The notes under the pieces are model-generated. The model searched no databases. It was not told the DNA's origin and saw only the letters and a program-made list of their open reading frames with translations. Shown here in pieces: positions 51,440 through 60,361 of a stretch of 64,000 bases of DNA. Within the stretch, counting starts at the first letter, position 1. The number at the start of each line of letters is the position of its first letter. The stretch comes from Ruminococcaceae bacterium UBA1375. Its GTDB lineage: Bacteria; Bacillota; Clostridia; Oscillospirales; Ruminococcaceae. Position numbers and translations under genes: made by a program. The stretch is taken from NCBI GenBank assembly GCA_002305795.1, contig DBRF01000011.1, forward strand, positions 62,001 through 126,000, in the 5' to 3' direction.

Positions 51440-51799
51440 ATGAAATGCCCAGTCTGCAAAGATGTCACCTTATTGATGTCGGAAAAACACGGTGTGGAGA
51501 TCGACTACTGCCCTCAGTGTCGGGGAATCTGGCTGGATCGGGGGGAGCTGGACAAAATCATCCAGCGAGCCAAGGAAATCCAGCGGGAGTATGACCGAGA
51601 TGAGGATCGTTATGAACGCCGTGATTATGATTGGGATTCCGATCGGAAGCGGTATCAAAGCCGGGACAAAGAGTACGACTATGACCGGGAATACCGCAAA
51701 GAAAAAGACCGGTACGACGATTCATATTACCGGAAAAAGAAGAAAAAAAGCAGTATGTTCGGTGAGCTGTTTGAAATGTTCGGCGGCGAAGGAGACTGA
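51440..51799 (+). CDS. zf-TFIIB domain protein with a charged low-complexity tail
   Basis: 119 residues. The N-terminal zinc finger has CPVC (3-6) and CPQC (23-26) and the GIWLDRGELDKII motif, typical of zf-TFIIB proteins. From about 50 to 110 the sequence is almost only Asp, Arg, Lys, Tyr and Ser, ending in a hydrophobic MFGELFEMFGG. Such tails may be flexible nucleic-acid or protein contacts. No role known to me. TTAGGAGG precedes the ATG. Confidence 0.82.
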   Translation: MKCPVCKDVTLLMSEKHGVEIDYCPQCRGIWLDRGELDKIIQRAKEIQREYDRDEDRYERRDYDWDSDRKRYQSRDKEYDYDREYRKEKDRYDDSYYRKKKKKSSMFGELFEMFGGEGD

Positions 51800-51802
51800 A
51801 AC

Positions 51803-51836
51803 AAAAAGGCCCCTGAAGGAGTTTTCCCTCAGGGGC
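51803..51836 (-). terminator. Terminator of cysK
   Basis: GCCCCTGA (51809-51816) and TCAGGGGC (51829-51836) form an 8-bp stem; on the minus strand a T run follows. It also lies just after the zf-TFIIB gene. Confidence 0.75.
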
Positions 51837-51844
51837 TTGCTGCG

Positions 51845-52771
51845 TTATTCAGTAAACATGGGGGTGGAAAGGTACCGTTCGCCGCTGTCCGGCAGCAGGG
51901 CGACAATCATCTTCCCCTGATTTTCCGGGCGGTTGGCCAGCTGGGTGGCGGCCCAAACGGCGGCGGCAGAGGTAATCCCCACCAGCATACCGGTGTTCCG
52001 AGCCAGCATCCGTCCCGTGGCGTAGGCATCCTGGTCGGTGACGGGGATAATCTCATCGTAGATTTTGGTGTTGAGGATGTCCGGTACAAATCCGGCACCA
52101 ATGCCTTGCAGCCCATGGCGACCGCTCTTGCCTTGGGTCAGTACCGGGGAACCTGCCGGTTCCACACCCACTACCTGAATGCGGGCGTTTTGGTTTTTCA
52201 GGTATTCCCCCACGCCGGTCAAGGTGCCGCCGGTGCCCACCCCTGCCACAAAGATGTCCACCATGCCGTCGGTGTCCCGGTAGATTTCCGGGCCGGTGAT
52301 GCGGCGGTGGGCTTCGGGGTTGGCGGGGTTGGTGAACTGTCCGGGGATAAAGCTGCCGGGGATGGAAGCCGCCAGCTCATTGGCTTTTTGAATGGCTCCG
52401 GTCATGCCCTTGCTGCCTTCAGTGAGCACCAGTTCGGCGCCGTAGGCCTTGAGCAGATTGCGCCGCTCCACGCTCATGGTTTCCGGCATGGTCAAAATCA
52501 ACCGGTATCCCCGGGCCGCCGCCAAGGCCGCCAGTCCAATGCCGGTGTTGCCGCTGGTGGGCTCAATGATAACAGCCCCCGGTTTGATCAATCCCTTTTC
52601 CTCTGCATCGTTTAACATGGCCAGGGCCACCCGGTCTTTGACGCTGCCGGCGGGGTTGCACCGCTCCAGCTTGCCCAGCAGAGTGGCGGGCAGGGGGGTG
52701 CGCTGGTACCCGGTCAGGTCCAGCAAGGGGGTATTTCCAATAAGACCGGTAAGATCTTTTACAATGCGCAT
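51845..52771 (-). CDS. cysK: Cysteine synthase A
   Basis: 308 residues from ATG 52771. It makes cysteine from O-acetylserine and sulfide using PLP. The PLP lysine is 45 in NPAGSVKDR, and the substrate loop PTSGNTGIGLAA is near 67-78. The start is chosen because GGGAGG precedes it; an open extension upstream lacks one. The next gene on the strand ends 83 bases upstream, so it is probably separate. Confidence 0.95.
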   Translation of the reverse strand: MRIVKDLTGLIGNTPLLDLTGYQRTPLPATLLGKLERCNPAGSVKDRVALAMLNDAEEKGLIKPGAVIIEPTSGNTGIGLAALAAARGYRLILTMPETMSVERRNLLKAYGAELVLTEGSKGMTGAIQKANELAASIPGSFIPGQFTNPANPEAHRRITGPEIYRDTDGMVDIFVAGVGTGGTLTGVGEYLKNQNARIQVVGVEPAGSPVLTQGKSGRHGLQGIGAGFVPDILNTKIYDEIIPVTDQDAYATGRMLARNTGMLVGITSAAAVWAATQLANRPENQGKMIVALLPDSGERYLSTPMFTE

Positions 52772-52853
52772 GGCGCTTCCTCCCGTTTCAGAATCTGGTT
52801 TTATTATAGGTTGCCAAGGAGGGATTGTCAAATTCTCCAAAAGGCAGATTTGA

Positions 52854-54491
52854 TTATTTCTGGCGCAGCTGGGTGCGGCGGATTTTGCCGCTGATGGTTT
52901 TGGGCATTTCGTTGTTAAATTCTAAAATTTGAATCCACTTATAGGATGCCATGTGGTGGTTGCAAAATTCCCGGATTTCTTTGGCCAGTTCCGGGGAAGG
53001 TTCATAGCCTGCCGCCAAAGAGACCACCGCCTTGATGGCCTGTCCCCGGTCTTGGTCTGGCACGCCGATGACGGCGCATTCCAGCACCGCTGGGTGCTCC
53101 ATCAGTACATTTTCCACCTCAAAGGGCCCTACCCGAAACCCCTTGGTTTTAATTAGGTCATCCACCCGGCCGATGTACCAGTAGTATCCATCTTCATCCA
53201 CTGTGGCGGTGTCACCTGTGTGGTATACCCCGTCCCGCCAAACCGCTTGATAGAGGGTGTCGTCTTGGCAGTATCCGGTGAAAATGCCGTACTTCATTCC
53301 GCCTTCCGGGGGAATCACTACCACTTCCCCCGGTTCATTCACGCCGGCAAAGCTGCCGTCTTCTTTTTGCAGCTGCACCTGGTACATGGGGGAAGGTTTC
53401 CCCATGGAGCCCGGCTTGGAAACCCGGCCTTGGAAATTGGCTAATATCAGGGCGGTTTCCGTTTGCCCGAACCCTTCCATCAGGTGCAGTCCCGTCTGTT
53501 GTTCCACCTGGCGGAAGATGGGGGCGCTGAGGCTTTCTCCGGCGGTGGAAAGGTGCTGCAAAGCGGACAGGTCGTAGCGGTCCATGCCACGCTTTACAAA
53601 GTAGCGGTAGACGGTGGGGGGAGCGCAGAAGGTGGTGACGCGGTACTTTTCCATGACCCGCAGCAGCTTGCCGGGGGAGAACACATCGAAGTCATACACC
53701 ATCACCCCGCTGCCGCAGAGCCACTGGCCGTAGAGCTTGCCCCAGCTGGCCTTGGCCCAGCCCGTTTCCGCCACCGTCAGGTGCAGCCCGCCTTCCACTA
53801 CGCCGTGCCAGTATCGGGCGGTGATGATGTGGGAGAGGGGATAGGTGTGGTTGTGGGTGACAGCTTTGGGATAACCGGTGGTTCCGGAAGTAAAGTAGAT
53901 CATCATGGGGTCGGTGACTTTGGTTTCCACCCGTTCCAGCACCGGGGATGCGGCTTCCATGGCCTTTTCCAGCTGGATGCACCCTTCGATGGATTTTCTG
54001 GGGACAAAAATGGTGTGCAGTTCCGGGCAGCGCTGCTGGGCCAGGAGCAGATCGTGGACGGTATCTCCTTCCGGCGTTGCCACTGCAGCGGTGATTTCCC
54101 CTTTCCCGATGCGGTACACCAGATCTTCCACCGTCAGCAGGTGGGTGGCAGGAATCATCACCGCTCCCAGTTTGTGAAGGGCGGGAGCTACATACCAGTA
54201 TTCCCAGTTGCGCTTTAAAATCACCAGCACCCGGTCCCCTTTGCGGATACCCTGGGCGGCAAAGGCGTTGGCTGCCCGGTTGCTCAGCTCCATGATGTCC
54301 CGATAGGTGAGGCGCTTTTCTTCCCCAGCGGTGTTGCACCACATAACAGCCAGGCCGTCGGGATTTTCCTGACCCAGCACATCCACCACATCGTAGCCGA
54401 AGTTGAAATTTTCCGGGTATTTTAAGGAAAACTGGGTGGGGATTCCGGTTTGATCCAGGGTTTCTCGGCAAAAGTTCGAGTACAACAGCAT
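52854..54491 (-). CDS. Acyl-CoA synthetase (AMP-forming), medium-chain type
   Basis: 545 residues of the ANL superfamily. It activates carboxylic acids as acyl-AMP and loads them on CoA. The P-loop YFTSGTTGYPKA is near 193, the GFGQTE motif near 338, and the C-terminal catalytic Lys in PKTISGKIRR. The layout resembles medium-chain or benzoate-CoA ligases rather than acetyl-CoA synthetase. A terminator lies in the 118 bases that separate it from the thioesterase, so it may be expressed apart. Substrate is not visible. Confidence 0.9.
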   Translation of the reverse strand: MLLYSNFCRETLDQTGIPTQFSLKYPENFNFGYDVVDVLGQENPDGLAVMWCNTAGEEKRLTYRDIMELSNRAANAFAAQGIRKGDRVLVILKRNWEYWYVAPALHKLGAVMIPATHLLTVEDLVYRIGKGEITAAVATPEGDTVHDLLLAQQRCPELHTIFVPRKSIEGCIQLEKAMEAASPVLERVETKVTDPMMIYFTSGTTGYPKAVTHNHTYPLSHIITARYWHGVVEGGLHLTVAETGWAKASWGKLYGQWLCGSGVMVYDFDVFSPGKLLRVMEKYRVTTFCAPPTVYRYFVKRGMDRYDLSALQHLSTAGESLSAPIFRQVEQQTGLHLMEGFGQTETALILANFQGRVSKPGSMGKPSPMYQVQLQKEDGSFAGVNEPGEVVVIPPEGGMKYGIFTGYCQDDTLYQAVWRDGVYHTGDTATVDEDGYYWYIGRVDDLIKTKGFRVGPFEVENVLMEHPAVLECAVIGVPDQDRGQAIKAVVSLAAGYEPSPELAKEIREFCNHHMASYKWIQILEFNNEMPKTISGKIRRTQLRQK

Positions 54492-54568
54492 AAAATCGCT
54501 TCCTTTCAGATAAACAATATTATAAAGAAATTATTAATAAAAATGGATAAATTATGAAAATGACAGTG

Positions 54569-54605
54569 GAAAAATAAGACTGCGGATAGGCAGCCTTATT
54601 TTTGT
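54569..54605 (-). terminator. Terminator after the thioesterase
   Basis: AATAAGGCTGC and GCAGTCTTATT (minus strand, one A-C mismatch) with T tracts on both sides. Confidence 0.65.
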
Positions 54606-54609
54606 GTTG

Positions 54610-55044
54610 TCACGCCGTAGCAGGACGGGGGGAGAGGGCGGATTTCATCCGCCGGTAAATTTCCGGAAAACGATGCTTTACCGAAAAAGGCTTTTGGTGT
54701 TCGTCCACAAAGCAGTGGGAGGTGTGGCCGGTTACCGCCAATTCCCCGGTTTGGGGAAAGCGGATTTGGTAGGAAAATTCCATCCGAGCCCCATTGAATT
54801 TTTCCAGTTGAATGTCCACCTGGAATTCCTCGTCAAAGTGCAGAGATTTGTGGTATCGGGCATAGGCATCCACCACTGGGATGATGGCGCCCAGCTCTTC
54901 CAGTTTCCGGCAGTCGCAGCCGATCTGCCGCATAAAGTCGATCCGGGCTTCTTCAAAATAGCGAATGTAGTTGGTGTGGTGGACGATACTCATTTGATCG
55001 GTTTCATAGTAGTTGGCACGGCGGTGGTAGGGAATGATCTTCAT
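54610..55044 (-). CDS. Acyl-CoA thioesterase, YbgC/FadM type (hot-dog fold)
   Basis: 144 residues. The motif MSIVHHTNYIRYFEEARIDFM near 17-37 is the 4HBT thioesterase signature; the usual Asp of the motif is replaced. The substrate may be a product of FabF2, immediately upstream. The start ATG 55044 is chosen, preceded by AAGAAGG; the FabF2 stop lies 15 bases before it. Confidence 0.85.
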   Translation of the reverse strand: MKIIPYHRRANYYETDQMSIVHHTNYIRYFEEARIDFMRQIGCDCRKLEELGAIIPVVDAYARYHKSLHFDEEFQVDIQLEKFNGARMEFSYQIRFPQTGELAVTGHTSHCFVDEHQKPFSVKHRFPEIYRRMKSALSPRPATA

Positions 55045-55058
55045 GGAAAAACCTTCTT

Positions 55059-56285
55059 TCAAGAGTTCCAGCGCCCAACAATGACGCTGGAATTTTGCCC
55101 GCCAAAGCCGAATGCGTTGGACATGGCGTAGTCCACCTTTTTCTCGCGGCTTTGCAGGGGGATGTAGTCCAGATCGCAGTCCGGGTCGGGATGTTCCAGA
55201 TTGATGGTGGGGGAGAGCAGGCCGGTGCGGATAGCCTGGATGCAGGCGATGAGTTCGGTGATGCCACCGGCTCCCATCATGTGGCCGGTGGCTCCTTTGG
55301 TGGAGCTGACCAGTGGGATATGCTCCCCGAATACCCGCTTAATGGCAAGGGTTTCCGCTGCGTCCCCTTTGGGGGTGGCGGTGCCGTGGGCGTTGATGTA
55401 GCCGATCTGTTCCGGCTTCAGCCCAGCGTCCTTCAGGGCCAGCTCCATGCACCGGGCAGCGCCCACTCCCTCGGGTTGGGGGGCGGTGATGTGGTAGGCA
55501 TCGCAGCCGTTGCCGCAGCCCATCAGCCGGGCATAGATGGTAGCGCCTCGCCGGACGGCGTGGGCCTCCGTCTCCAGCACCAAAGCGCCGCCTCCTTCGC
55601 CGATGACAAAGCCGTCCCGCATGGCGTCAAACGGACGGCTGGCGTGGGCGGGGTCCTCGTTGTTCCGGGACAGAGCTTTGGCGTTGGCCAGGCTGTATAC
55701 CACTAAGGGGCAGAGCACCGACTCCGCTCCCACTGCCAGCATTACCTCTGCCCGGCCCAAGCGGAGACAGTCGGCGGCGGCGGATACGGCGTCTCCTCCG
55801 GAAGCACAGGCGGTGCTTACCGTCAGGCTGGGGCCTTGGATGTTGTGGGTGATGGCGATGTGGGCGGCGGCGATGTTCCCCAAAATTTTGGGGATGAACC
55901 GGGGCCCCACCTTTTTGTGGGAAGCGCCGGTGAGGGCTTCCTGGGTGTAGGCGATGGTGGCGATGCCGCTCATGGCGGTACCCATGGTAATGCCGGTGTT
56001 TTCCGGTTCCACCGTCAGTTTGCTGTCCCGGAGGGCTTCTTCGGCGGCGATGTAGGCAAACTGCATGAAGGGGTCGGTTTTCCGCACCAGGTCGATGGGC
56101 ATATGGTCTCCCGGATTGAAGTCCTTCACCTCTCCGGCAATCTGCACCGCCAAGTCGCTGGAGTCAAAGGAATGGATAGCGTGGATGCCGGATTTTCCTT
56201 CCACCAGTCCCTTCCAAAAGGCCCGCACCCCCAGTCCCAGGGGGGTGACTGCTCCCATGCCGGTGATTACAATGGATTCTTTCAT
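55059..56285 (-). CDS. Second 3-oxoacyl-ACP synthase II (FabF2)
   Basis: 408 residues. The active cysteine is 160 in TACASGGDA; the histidines lie in NAHGTATPKG and GATGHMMGAGG. It shares the FabF fold with the copy at 19843-21081 but lacks a neighbouring KR or DH. ATG 56285 follows GGAGG. It begins a minus-strand unit with the thioesterase and is controlled by a promoter overlapping that of the LysR gene. Confidence 0.93.
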   Translation of the reverse strand: MKESIVITGMGAVTPLGLGVRAFWKGLVEGKSGIHAIHSFDSSDLAVQIAGEVKDFNPGDHMPIDLVRKTDPFMQFAYIAAEEALRDSKLTVEPENTGITMGTAMSGIATIAYTQEALTGASHKKVGPRFIPKILGNIAAAHIAITHNIQGPSLTVSTACASGGDAVSAAADCLRLGRAEVMLAVGAESVLCPLVVYSLANAKALSRNNEDPAHASRPFDAMRDGFVIGEGGGALVLETEAHAVRRGATIYARLMGCGNGCDAYHITAPQPEGVGAARCMELALKDAGLKPEQIGYINAHGTATPKGDAAETLAIKRVFGEHIPLVSSTKGATGHMMGAGGITELIACIQAIRTGLLSPTINLEHPDPDCDLDYIPLQSREKKVDYAMSNAFGFGGQNSSVIVGRWNS

Positions 56286-56393
56286 GCTGCATCCCTCCGT
56301 TTGCATTGAGTTGATTTGCTGTCAAAGCTGGGGCAAATTTATGTAATAATTTTGAAAATAAAGGGAAATCGGGAAAACATCAGCAAATATTAT

Positions 56394-56422
56394 TTGAAAA
56401 CTGCATATCGTTATGCTATAAT
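56394..56422 (+). promoter_or_regulatory. Promoter of the LysR gene with dyad in the spacer
   Basis: TTGAAA (56394-56399), 17-base spacer, TATAAT (56417-56422). The dyad GCATA-TCGT-TATGC (56403-56416) fills the spacer, a position suitable for repression. GAAAACTGCATA at 56396-56407 recurs at 56501-56512. Confidence 0.75.
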
Positions 56423-56425
56423 CAA

Positions 56426-56454
56426 ATTATACAGAGACAGTAGCCGGATGTCAA
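56426..56454 (-). promoter_or_regulatory. Promoter of FabF2, perfect consensus
   Basis: Minus-strand TTGACA (complement of 56449-56454), 17-base spacer, TATAAT (complement of 56426-56431). Its -10 lies beside that of the LysR promoter, facing it, so the two starts overlap. Confidence 0.85.
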
Positions 56455-56540
56455 TCCAAGGGTTAATGCGTTTTTACGCCCGGATGGTTTTGATTTATCC
56501 GAAAACTGCATAACTTGATTCAGAATTGGAGGAGTGACAG

Positions 56541-57449
56541 TTGGATCTGAATCAGCTCAACTGCTTTCTGGCCGTGGCCCGGACCTTAAACTTTTCCGAA
56601 GCAGCTCGGCAGAATTTTCTTTCCCAATCCACCGTCAGCCGGTACATCGGGGAGCTGGAAAGGGAACTGAATGTAAAATTGTTCCTCCGCTCCCGTCGGG
56701 ACGTTCAGCTTACCCGGGAGGGGAATGCCTTTCTCTCCTATGCCAAGGAAGCGGTGGAAGCCATCCGCAAAGCGGAGATGCAGATCCGCCAGATGCAGCA
56801 GGGAAGCCGGGGACGGATTGCCATTACCATTGATGCGGTATCCGGCTGGTTTGCCCAGCAGTGTTTGGAATTGTTTGTGGCGGCCTACCCCGGCATTACG
56901 GTGGACATTACCGAATTGGGGGGACGGGACAACCAGCTCCTCAGCGACACTTCCTATGACTTTCACTTTATGCTCCGGGATATGCTGCCGGAGCGGGAAG
57001 AAATCTGCTCCATCCTCACCCATCAGGACCATCTCTGCCTGGTGGCCAGAAAATCCCAGGCCCTGCCGGAAGGGGAGGCAGACCTGCGCAAACTGGCGGA
57101 GGAAAAGTTTATCCTTCTGTCGGAAGGGGAAAGCCCTATCCTCTATATGGAGATTATGGACCTGTTCCGCTCCCTGCATCTGTCCCCGCCGGTGATGAAC
57201 TGCTATGACACCGTCAAGACCCTGCTCATGGGAGTGCGGGCCGGATTGGGCATGACCATCCTACCGGCTCAGCTGGCCCAGATGTATTCTTCGGAGGAAT
57301 TTTCCCTGATCCCCATTGGGGGCGTGGAGACTGGGCTCAGCTATGTGATGGCCTATCAAAAGGAGATCGCCAACCCCGCCGCCCAGCTTTTCCTGGAATT
57401 GGTGCAGCAGCAGGCCCAGCAGGAGGATGAAGAACAATACTATTTGTAA
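56541..57449 (+). CDS. LysR-family transcriptional regulator
   Basis: 302 residues, TTG start after GGAGG. The winged helix-turn-helix is at residues 1-60 (NFSEAARQNFLSQSTVSRYIGELE) and the effector domain from about 90. It is divergent from FabF2 and probably controls it and itself through the GCATA dyad in the 255-base gap. An acyl-CoA or fatty acid ligand would fit the neighbours, but this is inference. Confidence 0.92.
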   Translation: MDLNQLNCFLAVARTLNFSEAARQNFLSQSTVSRYIGELERELNVKLFLRSRRDVQLTREGNAFLSYAKEAVEAIRKAEMQIRQMQQGSRGRIAITIDAVSGWFAQQCLELFVAAYPGITVDITELGGRDNQLLSDTSYDFHFMLRDMLPEREEICSILTHQDHLCLVARKSQALPEGEADLRKLAEEKFILLSEGESPILYMEIMDLFRSLHLSPPVMNCYDTVKTLLMGVRAGLGMTILPAQLAQMYSSEEFSLIPIGGVETGLSYVMAYQKEIANPAAQLFLELVQQQAQQEDEEQYYL

Positions 57450-57469
57450 TATAAGGCTGTGATTTTACA

Positions 57470-57925
57470 TTGAGAAGAAAAGATCGCCAGCAAACCGAGA
57501 AATTTGCCTGGCAGGTGGCGGACGAAGCCCCCTTTGCCTGCCTGAGCATGGTGACGCCCCAAGGGGAACCCTATCAGGTGCCCATCTCTCCAGCCCGGCA
57601 GGGAGACTGTTTTTATTTTCACTGCGCCCTGGAAGGGAAAAAGGTGGACTGCCTTGAACAGCACCCAAATGTTTGTCTTTCCTTTGTCACCGGGGTGGAA
57701 CCCATCCCGGCGCAGTATACCACCCGGTACCGCTCTGCCATTGCCTTTGGAACAGCTAAGCCGGTAACGGAGGAAGGAGAAAAGATGCTGGCGCTGGAAT
57801 TGATCTGCCGGCGGTATGCTGCGTCTGCCATGGATGGCTATGTTCAGGAAGCCAATCGCCTGTTGTCCCGCACCGGCATTTGGAAAGTTCAGGTGGAGGC
57901 CATAACCGGAAAGGAAAAGAAATAA
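57470..57925 (+). CDS. FMN-binding split-barrel protein, NimA/PNPOx-like
   Basis: 151 residues, TTG start. The barrel pattern FACLSMVTPQGEPYQVPISP and the RYRSAIAFGTAKPVTEEGEK segment match NimA-type proteins, some of which inactivate nitroimidazoles; whether this one does cannot be read. The start RRKDRQQ is weakly supported (AAGG about 15 bases before it), so the N-terminus may differ. Confidence 0.78.
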   Translation: MRRKDRQQTEKFAWQVADEAPFACLSMVTPQGEPYQVPISPARQGDCFYFHCALEGKKVDCLEQHPNVCLSFVTGVEPIPAQYTTRYRSAIAFGTAKPVTEEGEKMLALELICRRYAASAMDGYVQEANRLLSRTGIWKVQVEAITGKEKK

Positions 57926-57968
57926 CTCCCATGGGTTTTCGTTTTGTTACTGTCCAAGGAGGGATGGG

Positions 57969-59573
57969 ATGGCTCAATTATTGCTTATAGGCTCTGTGGT
58001 GATTTTGGCCTGTATTTTATGCAGCAAACTCAGCAACCGGTTCGGCATACCGGTGCTGCTGGGGTTTATCGCTATGGGGATGCTGTTTGGCAGCGACGGT
58101 ATTTTCGGTATTGAATTTAATGATTTTGCCTTGACAGAACAGATCAGCGGTGTGGCTTTGCTGTTTATTATGTTTTACGGCGGCTTTGGCACCAACTGGA
58201 ACGAAGCAAAACCGGTGGCGGTTCCATCCATAGTATTGTCCGGTATGGGTACTCTGCTGACTGCCGGATTGTGCGGCGTTTTCTGCTGGTTGGTGCTGAA
58301 GATGGACCTGCTTACCGGCCTGCTGCTGGGGTCGGTGTTGGCTTCCACTGATGCGGCCAGCGTTTTCTCCATTCTCCGGTCCCGGCGGCTGAACCTGAAG
58401 TACGGCACCGCTTCCATGCTGGAAATCGAAAGCGGTTCCAACGATCCCTTTGCTTATATGCTCACCGTGGTCCTCCTCTCCATTCGCAGCGGGGAAGGGA
58501 ATCTGGGGGAAATTGTCTGGCTGGTGGTTTCCCAGCTGGCCTTCGGCATCCTTCTGGGGGTGGCGGTAGCCTTGGGGGCTGTGTTTATCATGCGCCACTA
58601 TCGCTTCAAAACCTCCAACAATTATATGCTCTTTATTTTTGCGGTGGCTCTTTTGGCCTATGCCCTGCCCCAAGTGTTGGGAGGAAACGGCTATTTAAGC
58701 GTTTACCTTACCGGCATTATTTTGGGCAACAGCAGCATTCCGGACAAGAAACCCTTGGTGAATTTCTTTGACGGCTTTACCAGTCTGATGCAGATGATTC
58801 TGTTCTTTGTGCTGGGCTTGCTGGTGACCCCTTCCCAAATGCTGCATTGGATTCTGCCGGCGGTGCTGGTGGTGGTTTTCCTGACCCTGATTGCCCGTCC
58901 GGCTGTGGTGGCGCTGTTGCTGACGCCGTTTCGCTGTAAACTGCGGCAGCAAAGTTTAGTGGCTTGGTGCGGGCTTCGGGGCGCCGCCTCCATTGCCTTT
59001 TCCCTGACCGTGCTGGCCAGTGACCCTTCTTTGCTGGACAGCTTTTTCAATACGGTGTTTTGCGTGGTGCTGCTGTCCATTTCCATTCAGGGAAGCCTAG
59101 TGCCCTTGTTAGCTAAAAAGCTGGATATGATTGATGCAGAAGGGGACGTGCTGAAAACCTTCACCGACTACACAGACGAAACAGAGGTGCAGTTTATCCA
59201 AATCAACGTCACTCTGCGCCATCCCTGGGCCAATAAGATGGTGAAGGATGTGCAGGTGCTGCCGGATACGCTGTTGGCCATGATTCTTCGGGACGGGGAA
59301 ACGGTGATTCCCAAAGGCGACACGGTGATTCTGCCGGGGGACGTGGTGGTCATCAGCGCCGTGGGATTTTCCGAAGGCGGAAAGGTACACCTCAACGAAT
59401 TGCGCCTGCGACCCAATCATCCTTTCTGCGGAAAGCAACTGAAGGACTGTGAATTTGAACCAAATTCTCTGGTGGTGCTCATCCGCCGGGGGGAACAAAC
59501 CATCATTCCCAAAGGGAAAGAAGTGGTGTACAGCGGGGATGTGCTGGTGATCAACTATCCGGAAGAGATTTAA
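57969..59573 (+). CDS. CPA1-type cation/proton antiporter, NhaP2-like with RCK_C domains
   Basis: 534 residues. About twelve membrane segments occupy residues 1-390; the ion-binding region is STDAASVF with GSNDPFAYM near 155-165. The C-terminal part (about 410-534) has two TrkA_C (RCK_C)-like halves with GDTVILPGDVVVISAVG. NhaP2 relatives exchange K+ or Na+ for H+. AAGGAGGG precedes the ATG. It follows the FMN protein after 43 bases. Confidence 0.88.
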   Translation: MAQLLLIGSVVILACILCSKLSNRFGIPVLLGFIAMGMLFGSDGIFGIEFNDFALTEQISGVALLFIMFYGGFGTNWNEAKPVAVPSIVLSGMGTLLTAGLCGVFCWLVLKMDLLTGLLLGSVLASTDAASVFSILRSRRLNLKYGTASMLEIESGSNDPFAYMLTVVLLSIRSGEGNLGEIVWLVVSQLAFGILLGVAVALGAVFIMRHYRFKTSNNYMLFIFAVALLAYALPQVLGGNGYLSVYLTGIILGNSSIPDKKPLVNFFDGFTSLMQMILFFVLGLLVTPSQMLHWILPAVLVVVFLTLIARPAVVALLLTPFRCKLRQQSLVAWCGLRGAASIAFSLTVLASDPSLLDSFFNTVFCVVLLSISIQGSLVPLLAKKLDMIDAEGDVLKTFTDYTDETEVQFIQINVTLRHPWANKMVKDVQVLPDTLLAMILRDGETVIPKGDTVILPGDVVVISAVGFSEGGKVHLNELRLRPNHPFCGKQLKDCEFEPNSLVVLIRRGEQTIIPKGKEVVYSGDVLVINYPEEI

Positions 59574-59638
59574 ACAGATCTGCGCCGCTCTTGGATTTTC
59601 CACAAAACTGTACCCTGCGGATTTGTGGAAAATGCCCT

Positions 59639-59667
59639 TTGAAAAAATTGCCAATTTGTGATACACT
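59639..59667 (+). promoter_or_regulatory. Promoter of the CarD-like gene
   Basis: TTGAAA (59639-59644), 17-base spacer, TACACT (59662-59667) with TGA before it (extended -10). Confidence 0.7.
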
Positions 59668-59755
59668 ATAAATATGACAACGTGCCGCTTCTCCTTTGCG
59701 ACAGATGCCTGTTGCAGGAAGCGGTGCGTTTTTTGCAGAAAGGAGCGGTTTTTTG

Positions 59756-60277
59756 ATGATTCAAACGGGTTCCATGTTGCTGTACGGCAATCAGGTGTGC
59801 CGGGTGTGCCAGCAAAAGGAAGAGGTGTTTCACGGCACACGGCGCAATTATTATCTTCTCCAGCCCATTTACGACACCAGCTCCCTGATTCGCGTTCCGG
59901 CAGATAACCCCAAATTGATGGGAAAGATGCGGCAGATTCTCAGCCTGGATGAAATCTATCAGCTGATTCAGCAGATTCCCAAACAGGAAACGCTGTGGAT
60001 CGCAGACGACCGGCAGCGCAGCGACGCCTGGAAAGAGATTCTGTCCACCGGGGACCGGCAAAAGCTGGTGGGAATGATTAAAACCCTGTACGAGAAGAAA
60101 CAGGAAATTGAAGCGGCGGGACGGAAGTTCCACACCGCAGATGAAAATGCGCTGCGCCAGGCGGAGCAGATGATTCACGATGAATTTGCGTTGGTGCTGG
60201 ACGTTCAACGGGACCAGGTGGCTCCCTTTATTGCCCGGCAGATTGAAATTCAGGAAAAGTCAGAAGTCCAGGAATAA
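59756..60277 (+). CDS. CarD-family transcription regulator
   Basis: 173 residues. The N-terminal RNA-polymerase-interacting domain is seen in GSMLLYGNQVCRVCQQKEEVF-like strands and LLQPIYDTSSLIRVP; a helical part follows. CarD-CdnL-type proteins bind the polymerase beta subunit and alter promoter opening. ATG 59756 is one of two possible starts (TTG 59753 is nearer to AAAGGAG). It stands alone. Confidence 0.82.
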   Translation: MIQTGSMLLYGNQVCRVCQQKEEVFHGTRRNYYLLQPIYDTSSLIRVPADNPKLMGKMRQILSLDEIYQLIQQIPKQETLWIADDRQRSDAWKEILSTGDRQKLVGMIKTLYEKKQEIEAAGRKFHTADENALRQAEQMIHDEFALVLDVQRDQVAPFIARQIEIQEKSEVQE

Positions 60278-60294
60278 GGAAACAGGGTGCAAAA

Positions 60295-60331
60295 AAGGCT
60301 GTTGTCGGAAAATCACTCCGGCAGCAGCCTT
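60295..60331. terminator. Bidirectional terminator between CarD-like gene and SLC13 permease
   Basis: AAGGCTGTTGTCGG and CCGGCAGCAGCCTT pair (14 bp with two mismatches); T runs flank it on both strands. Confidence 0.7.
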
Positions 60332-60361
60332 CTGTTGTGATAGAGGGAAAATGGCTCTCCT

